A stretch of 10,341 bases of DNA. It comes from a bacterium. GTDB lineage: Bacteria; SZUA-182; SZUA-191; JAJRXT01. Made by a program: the position numbers and the translations under genes. Numbering within the stretch: position 1 is the first letter of the stretch; the number at the start of each line of letters is the position of its first letter. Positions 6,437 through 10,341 of this stretch are shown here, in pieces. A model generated the notes under the pieces. That model searched no databases and was not told the origin of the DNA. It worked only from the letters and a program-made list of their open reading frames with translations. The DNA is taken from assembly GCA_024277605.1 (NCBI GenBank), contig JAJRUU010000085.1, forward strand, positions 1 to 10,341, given 5' to 3'.

Positions 6437-6614
6437 CCCGAAAAATTCGGGTATTGTTGTGGGCGAATCAACATTTAGTTGAAAATTATAAATTTATCAG
6501 CTTCCTGATCAGCCGCCTCGGGCAAGCAAAGCTTTATTGGACGTTGGCTCATGCACCTTATCTCACAAGAGGCCTGGCGAATCTAGTCTGAGTTTATGAA
6601 TAGATCAGGTTTAA
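6437..6614 (+). repeat. 178-bp intergenic repeat family, copy C
   Basis: Same orientation as copy A. It starts CCCGAAAAATTCGGG and ends AGATCAGGTTTAA, with exactly the same length as copy B and about 94% identity to it. It fills nearly all of the 215-bp gap between the acyl-CoA dehydrogenase and etfB, stopping 14 bp short of the etfB start codon. The etfB ribosome site lies just outside the element. It contains no gene. Confidence 0.92.
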
Positions 6615-6637
6615 GAAACAGGCTGTGCCTGCCATAA

Positions 6638-7798
6638 TCATTTGTGTTTACTGGCGCTCTCTTTGATTAGCTGTAAGGCGATTACGTTACGCTGAATCTG
6701 ATTGGTGCCCTCATAAATCTGAGTAATCTTGGCATCCCGCATCATCTTCTCTACCGGATACTCCCGCATATAACCGTAGCCGCCTAGAATCTGCACCGCA
6801 TCAGTGGCAACCTTCATACACACATCAGCGGCAAACAGCTTGCACATGGCGGAAACCTTGGATATATCCTTAGCGCCGCTATCTATATACTTGGCGGTGG
6901 CGTAGACCAGCGCCCGGGCGGCCTCAATCTGGGTTGCCATATCGGCCAGCATATGCTGGATAGCCTGAAACGAAGAAATGGGTTTACCGAACTGCACTCG
7001 CTGGCGGGCATAGCTCAGCGCTTCATCCAGCGCACCCTGGGCGATACCCACTGCCTGTGCCCCAATTCCGGGCCGGGTACAATCCAGGGTCTTCATGGCT
7101 ACAATAAATCCCATGCCTTCCCTGGATAACAGATTCTCTTTGGGTACGCGGCAATTTCTGAAGATAAGTTCGGTGGTGGATGAGCAGCGGATACCCATTT
7201 TCTTTTCCTTCTTGCCGAAATCAAATCCATCCCAGCCCTTCTCTACGATAAAAATGCTGGCGCCACGGGTGCCTTTAGCTTTATTAGTCATGGCTACCAC
7301 GGTATAGGTATCGGCAATTCCGCCATTGGTAATCCACTGCTTAGTACCGTTTAGTATATAATAATCCCCATCTTTTACCGCCGTGGTCTGGATACCCCCG
7401 GCATCACTCCCGGCTCCAGCCTCGGTCAGCCCAAAGGCGGCCAACTTTTTACCACTGGCAATATCGGGCAGGTACTTTTTCTTTTGGGCTTCATTCCCAA
7501 ATAGCAATATGGGATAAGTCCCCAAACCGGAAGCGGCATAACTTACCGCCACACCGCCACAGGCGCGGCTGATCTGCTCGGTAGCCAAACACAACTCAAA
7601 GCAGCCCACGCCCATACCGCCATATTCTTCCGGGATATATAAACCGCACATATCTGATGCGGCCAATACCTTCATGATTTCCCAGGGAAACTCTTCTTTC
7701 TCATCCAACTCAGCCCGTACCGGGATAATCTTTTCCAGGGCAATCTGGCGGGCCACATCCTTAATCATTTGTTGTTCTTCGGTGAGAAAATAATTCAT
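6638..7798 (-). CDS. Acyl-CoA dehydrogenase family flavoenzyme (Etf-linked)
   Basis: FAD enzyme that interconverts acyl and 2-enoyl thioesters using Etf as electron partner. At 386 residues it has the normal short-chain family length. The first family signature appears as LTEAGAGSDAGG (124-135), the FAD-contacting WITNGG at 155-160, RQRVQFGKPI in the C-terminal helical domain, and the second signature QILGGYGYMREYPVEKMMRD at 336-355. The catalytic base is Glu363 in IYEGTNQIQ, the butyryl-CoA dehydrogenase-type position. With etfB and etfA it forms a C-D-E order like CarCDE. In anaerobes such complexes often run as enoyl-CoA reductases. Its position between fabH and fabD, where fabK is often found, suggests a reductive role in fatty acid synthesis, but acyl-ACP use is only inferred. 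ATG at 7798 has AAGGA about 7 bases upstream. Substrate cannot be read from the sequence. Confidence 0.93.
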   Translation of the reverse strand: MNYFLTEEQQMIKDVARQIALEKIIPVRAELDEKEEFPWEIMKVLAASDMCGLYIPEEYGGMGVGCFELCLATEQISRACGGVAVSYAASGLGTYPILLFGNEAQKKKYLPDIASGKKLAAFGLTEAGAGSDAGGIQTTAVKDGDYYILNGTKQWITNGGIADTYTVVAMTNKAKGTRGASIFIVEKGWDGFDFGKKEKKMGIRCSSTTELIFRNCRVPKENLLSREGMGFIVAMKTLDCTRPGIGAQAVGIAQGALDEALSYARQRVQFGKPISSFQAIQHMLADMATQIEAARALVYATAKYIDSGAKDISKVSAMCKLFAADVCMKVATDAVQILGGYGYMREYPVEKMMRDAKITQIYEGTNQIQRNVIALQLIKESASKHK

Positions 7799-7818
7799 GT
7801 AGTTCCTTTCGTTAATAA

Positions 7819-7906
7819 AAAATAGGACACAGATTTACGAGAGATATAACGCAAATTCGTTCCTTAAAAAAATCTTGTAAATCCGCCTTCATCTGCGTCC
7901 TATTTT
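7819..7906. repeat. 88-bp inverted-repeat element upstream of the acyl-CoA dehydrogenase
   Basis: AAAATAGGACACAGAT (7819-7834) is the inverted match of ATCTGCGTCCTATTTT (7891-7906), with 15 of 16 positions paired. A further inner match, GTAAATC / GATTTAC, is offset by about 10 bases. The unit is non-coding and begins 20 bp upstream of the dehydrogenase start, so it would form a hairpin in the 5' leader. Similar TAGGACGCAGAT palindromes are, as far as I recall, scattered through other bacterial genomes; this is unverified. Confidence 0.7.
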
Positions 7907-8102
7907 ACCTTTTCATTTACCGCAAGGTTTGCAAAGAACTAAATTTTGTTACGGCTACTATTCCAAATTCAATGTCACTTGGTTTGCCTCTTTTTTAAAT
8001 TGAGTACAACTTTGGGTACATTTAGCTCTTTTTTATGTTTTTAAATAAGTTTCACTATAATTTAGGCGCCTTATGATAAGTCTAAGTGTCTCGGTAAATA
8101 CA
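7907..8102. other. Remaining intergenic DNA between toxin gene and acyl-CoA dehydrogenase
   Basis: A/T-rich spacer, part of a 304-bp gap. It holds an AGGCGCCT palindrome near 8066-8073 but no loop-and-T-run terminator after the toxin gene. No minus-strand promoter with acceptable boxes and spacing was found, and no reading frame looks real. Confidence 0.5.
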
Positions 8103-8372
8103 TCAATACACTTCATCATGTTTTCCTATGTCTACGAAAACCGCCTTGGCCTCATCTGCAAAGTAGAACACCACTCGCAGATCATACTCTACGCTGAAGC
8201 TCCACAAGTCCTTTAGCCTTCCCGATAGTTTGTGTGTTCTCAGATTCCGGCTGAGAGGATCGTGTGAGAAAAGCTCAGCCTTCTCCCAGAATTTATCCTC
8301 TAACTCTTTTTGCCCCTTTATCCTTTTCTTATAAGCCCTTTTGAACGAAGAGCTAAAGCTAACCTCGATCAT
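8103..8372 (-). CDS. RelE/YafQ-type toxin (mRNA interferase family)
   Basis: Predicted toxin of a type II toxin-antitoxin pair; family members cut mRNA at the ribosome and are held inactive by the partner antitoxin. The 89-residue basic protein has the RelE/ParE plan: two N-terminal helices (residues 8-36, many Lys/Arg), then LRTHKLSGRLKDLWSF (44-59), the strand VEYDLRVVFYF with Arg66, and a C-terminal IGKHDEVY with His85 and Tyr89. The HKLSG...LRV.F...IG.H...Y pattern is characteristic of the YafQ/RelE-StbE branch. The ATG overlaps the antitoxin stop (ATGA), so translation is coupled. The assignment to this superfamily is firm. The exact target and activity are inferred from family. Confidence 0.87.
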   Translation of the reverse strand: MIEVSFSSSFKRAYKKRIKGQKELEDKFWEKAELFSHDPLSRNLRTHKLSGRLKDLWSFSVEYDLRVVFYFADEAKAVFVDIGKHDEVY

Positions 8373-8581
8373 TCTTCCAGCCTGTGCTTAAGCCGGTTGA
8401 GGTCACTTGAAAACTCCAACTTGCCTTCGCCAAGCTCTTGCAGGCTTTTTCGGTAGTTTTTGTAGATATCTTCCCTTCGTTCTTCAACCAGGAATCGTTC
8501 AACTAAAAATTCCAATTCCTCTTTTTCTTCTACTGACAGCTTTTTGACCTCATCCACCAGATTGTCAAAACGTAAGCTCAT
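8369..8581 (-). CDS. Antitoxin partner of the RelE-type toxin
   Basis: A 70-residue, highly charged protein predicted as mostly helical: VDEVKKLSVEEKEELEFLVERFLVEE (residues 9-34 region) followed by a looser C-terminus ending SSDLNRLKHRLEE that would wrap the toxin. I do not recognise a defined DNA-binding family (no clear AbrB, Phd or RHH pattern), so identification rests on size, composition, the 4-bp overlap with a RelE-type gene and antitoxin-first order. ATG at 8581 has GGGAAAGGA about 6 bases upstream. The pair lies 71 bp after fabH in the same orientation, interrupting the fab operon, and is probably a later arrival. Confidence 0.8.
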   Translation of the reverse strand: MSLRFDNLVDEVKKLSVEEKEELEFLVERFLVEERREDIYKNYRKSLQELGEGKLEFSSDLNRLKHRLEE

Positions 8582-8608
8582 GGCAGATTCCTTTCCCTTT
8601 AGTAAACG

Positions 8609-8629
8609 AGCTATTAGTTACTGACAGCT
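8609..8629. promoter_or_regulatory. Imperfect inverted repeat upstream of the antitoxin, possible operator
   Basis: On the minus strand AGCTGTCAG-taa-CTAATAGCT gives a 9-bp stem with one mismatch and one G-T pair, 27 bp upstream of the antitoxin start. Type II pairs usually repress themselves through such a site. No matching promoter boxes were identified, so this is a suggestion only. Confidence 0.3.
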
Positions 8630-8652
8630 GACATTTGAACTTATCTCTTGAT

Positions 8653-9636
8653 TTACCATCTGAGCAAGGAAGCAGCCCAGGACAAACCGCCCCCAAAGGC
8701 TGACAGCAGCGCCAGATCACCCCTTTTAAGCCGACCGCAACGGGTAGCTTCATCTAAGGCAATCGGGATAGAAGCCGCCGATGTATTACCGTACTTATCA
8801 ATGGTGGAATATGCCTTATCCATGGGAAGGGAGAGGGCATTAGCCACGGCCTGAATGATGCGGCTGTTCGCCTGATGGGGAACAAAAAGGTCTATATCGT
8901 CGATCGTAAAACCGTTATTTTTTAAAATTAATTGGGCTGATTCGGTTAAGTTGCGCACCGCTATCTTAAATATCTCGTTGCCCTTCATCTTAATATAATG
9001 TAATCGGCCATCTATTGTTTCATGGCTTGCAGGCAACCTGGACCCCCCCGCCGGTACACCCAACGAATCGGTATAAGCGCCATCGGTATACAAGCAGGTT
9101 TCAATAATTCCCCGTGCTCCATCATCGCTGGCATTAACTACCACCGCCCCTGCCCCATCGCCAAACAACACACAGGTATTGCGGTCTTCCCAATCGATCA
9201 TTCTGGAATTGACCTCCGCCCCAATCACCATAACGTTTTTATGACGAGCGGACAAAACATACTGCTCGGCTATTTTTAATCCAAAAACGAATCCCGAGCA
9301 GGCGGCATTAATATCAAAACCGGCTGCATTCTTGGCTTTTATGTGGTGTTGAATCCGTGCGGCGACAGCCGGAAACACCCTGTCTGGCGATACAGTGGCT
9401 ACAATGATCAAATCCAACTCAGCAGCTGAAATTCCGGCAGCCTCTAAAGCTACTTCCGCTGCAGGTATTGCCAGATCGGAGGTGGCTTCATTCTCTCCCG
9501 CTATACGGCGTTCACGAATACCGGTACGAGTTTGAATCCATTCATCCGAAGTATCCACCATTTTTTCTAAATCGAAGTTGGTGAGCACTTTTTCCGGGAG
9601 GTAGGAGCCAGTGCCGGCAATTACTGCGCGCGCCAA
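8653..9636 (-). CDS. fabH: 3-oxoacyl-ACP synthase III (KAS III)
   Basis: Starts fatty acid synthesis by condensing an acyl-CoA primer with malonyl-ACP. The full 327 residues show the KAS III triad: Cys113 in NAACSGFVFGL, His254 in VPHQANSRI and Asn284 in YGNTSAAS. The N-terminal GTGSYLPE and DEWIQTRTGIRERR blocks are typical, and the C-terminus LSAFGGGLSWAASLLRW is complete. Translation starts at TTG (9636), 3 bp after the plsX stop, with AGGAAAA about 8 bases upstream lying within the plsX end, which suggests coupling with plsX. The primer (acetyl or branched chain) cannot be told from sequence alone. The gene normally following here in related operons is fabK or fabD, but this window has the toxin-antitoxin pair and the dehydrogenase/Etf genes. 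Confidence 0.97.
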   Translation of the reverse strand: MARAVIAGTGSYLPEKVLTNFDLEKMVDTSDEWIQTRTGIRERRIAGENEATSDLAIPAAEVALEAAGISAAELDLIIVATVSPDRVFPAVAARIQHHIKAKNAAGFDINAACSGFVFGLKIAEQYVLSARHKNVMVIGAEVNSRMIDWEDRNTCVLFGDGAGAVVVNASDDGARGIIETCLYTDGAYTDSLGVPAGGSRLPASHETIDGRLHYIKMKGNEIFKIAVRNLTESAQLILKNNGFTIDDIDLFVPHQANSRIIQAVANALSLPMDKAYSTIDKYGNTSAASIPIALDEATRCGRLKRGDLALLSAFGGGLSWAASLLRW

Positions 9637-9639
9637 AAT

Positions 9640-10341
9640 TTAAATTTTCCTTTCACTAATAGTACTCCATAATTGGGCAGCCTTGCTGCGTTGAATAATG
9701 TTAGCCTCTATATGTTCATTTACACTATGTGCTACATACTCAGATGCTACCCGGATAGCGTTTTTGATGGCCTTGGCGCGGGAGCTGCCATGGCAGATAA
9801 TACATACCCCATTTAAACCCAACAGCGGCGCACCGCCATATTCAGAATAATCAATCCGCTGTCTCAAACTAATCAGCGAGTTTTGCAGCAAGCGGCCGCC
9901 TATTCTATTTAAAAAGCTCTTTTCCGTTTCCCGTGTGAAGAGCACGCTCAGTGTATCACCCAGGGCCTCACTTATTTTAAGCGCCACATTTCCGGCAAAA
10001 CCGTCACAGACGATCACATCCGCCTCACCATTATATATATGCTTGCCTTCAACATTACCGAAGAAATTAAGCGGGACCTCTTTGAGCAATTCATATGCCT
10101 GTTTGGTAAGCTCATTTCCCTTGCCCGGTTCTTGCCCGATGTTTAACAAGCCGATTTTCGGATCAGGCACCCCCATTACATCCTGGGCATATATCTTCCC
10201 CATAATGGCAAATTGCAAGAGATGAAAAGGCTTGCAATCTACGTTAGCCCCAACATCCAGAATAAGAGTCAGCCCCTTCATTGAAGGCAAAAACGCCGCA
10301 ATTGCCGGGCGCTCAACCCCTTCTATCGCCTTGAGGGTTAC
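9640..10341 (-). CDS. plsX: Phosphate acyltransferase PlsX, C-terminal part (5' end beyond window)
   Basis: Converts acyl-ACP to acyl-phosphate for PlsY-dependent phospholipid synthesis; peripheral membrane enzyme. The frame is open to the window edge, giving 233 residues of about 330-340. It begins with the conserved GVERPAIAAFLP, then LILDVGANVDCKP, LLQFAIMG, GLLNIGQEPGKGNELTK and the ADVIVCDGFAGNVALK block, and later GGAPLLGLNGVCIICHGSS, all diagnostic of PlsX. A TTG inside the frame (10290) could be mistaken for a start, but conserved sequence continues upstream of it. The regulator FapR often precedes plsX in this operon and may lie just outside the window. Confidence 0.96.
   Translation of the reverse strand, partial: VTLKAIEGVERPAIAAFLPSMKGLTLILDVGANVDCKPFHLLQFAIMGKIYAQDVMGVPDPKIGLLNIGQEPGKGNELTKQAYELLKEVPLNFFGNVEGKHIYNGEADVIVCDGFAGNVALKISEALGDTLSVLFTRETEKSFLNRIGGRLLQNSLISLRQRIDYSEYGGAPLLGLNGVCIICHGSSRAKAIKNAIRVASEYVAHSVNEHIEANIIQRSKAAQLWSTISERKI

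Noticed and set aside
8565..8753. Minus-strand 62-codon frame at the fabH end
   Set aside because: It overlaps fabH out of frame and the antitoxin start region, and its translation resembles no known protein.
9640..10290. Complete plsX starting at TTG 10290
   Set aside because: Conserved PlsX sequence (GVERPAIAAF) continues upstream to the window edge, so the gene is simply cut by the window.

Overview
The window is one long run of minus-strand genes. It looks like the core fatty-acid/phospholipid operon of a Clostridia-like member of the Firmicutes (Bacillota). In transcription order (right to left) it reads: plsX (5' end outside the window) - fabH - toxin-antitoxin pair - acyl-CoA dehydrogenase - etfB (interrupted by a stop) - etfA - fabD - fabG - acpP - fabF - rnc (3' end outside the window). 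The order plsX-fabH-...-fabD-fabG-acpP-fabF-rnc is classic for low-GC Gram-positives. The ferredoxin-fused EtfA and the acyl-CoA dehydrogenase/Etf module point to a strict anaerobe, possibly a syntrophic or acetogenic type. I cannot name a genus.

Right part (8600-10341): PlsX and FabH, 3 bp apart, supply acyl-phosphate for phospholipid synthesis and start chain elongation. A compact RelE-type toxin-antitoxin pair (8103-8581) follows, in the same orientation.

Middle part (4100-7800): an acyl-CoA dehydrogenase, EtfB and a ferredoxin-domain EtfA occupy the place between fabH and fabD where many Clostridia carry the enoyl-ACP reductase gene fabK. This resembles the CarCDE (caffeyl-CoA reductase/Etf) type of electron-bifurcating module in order and domain content. 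EtfA is coupled to fabD by a 3-bp gap, so the module is genuinely part of the operon. No FabI/FabK/FabL/FabV is seen in the window. etfB carries an in-frame TAA exactly at the conserved Glu/Gln of the ETF-beta signature, and the reading frame is otherwise intact on both sides.

Left part (1-4100): FabD (malonyl transfer), FabG (ketoacyl reduction), ACP and FabF (condensation) form the elongation machinery, followed by RNase III.

The most unusual layer is non-coding. The operon is riddled with small repeat elements placed between genes. Three copies of a ~178-bp element (A 2021-2199, B 3005-3182 inverted, C 6437-6614) are present. A and B bracket fabG as inverted copies, and B supplies the last 13 codons and the stop of fabD. 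A 137-bp MITE-like element with two ATTCCC-N8-GGGAAT palindromes, a 16-bp near-perfect direct duplication that includes the etfB stop codon, and an 88-bp inverted-repeat element upstream of the dehydrogenase make up most of the remaining intergenic space. No rRNA, tRNA, CRISPR array, transposase gene or convincing Rho-independent terminator was seen.
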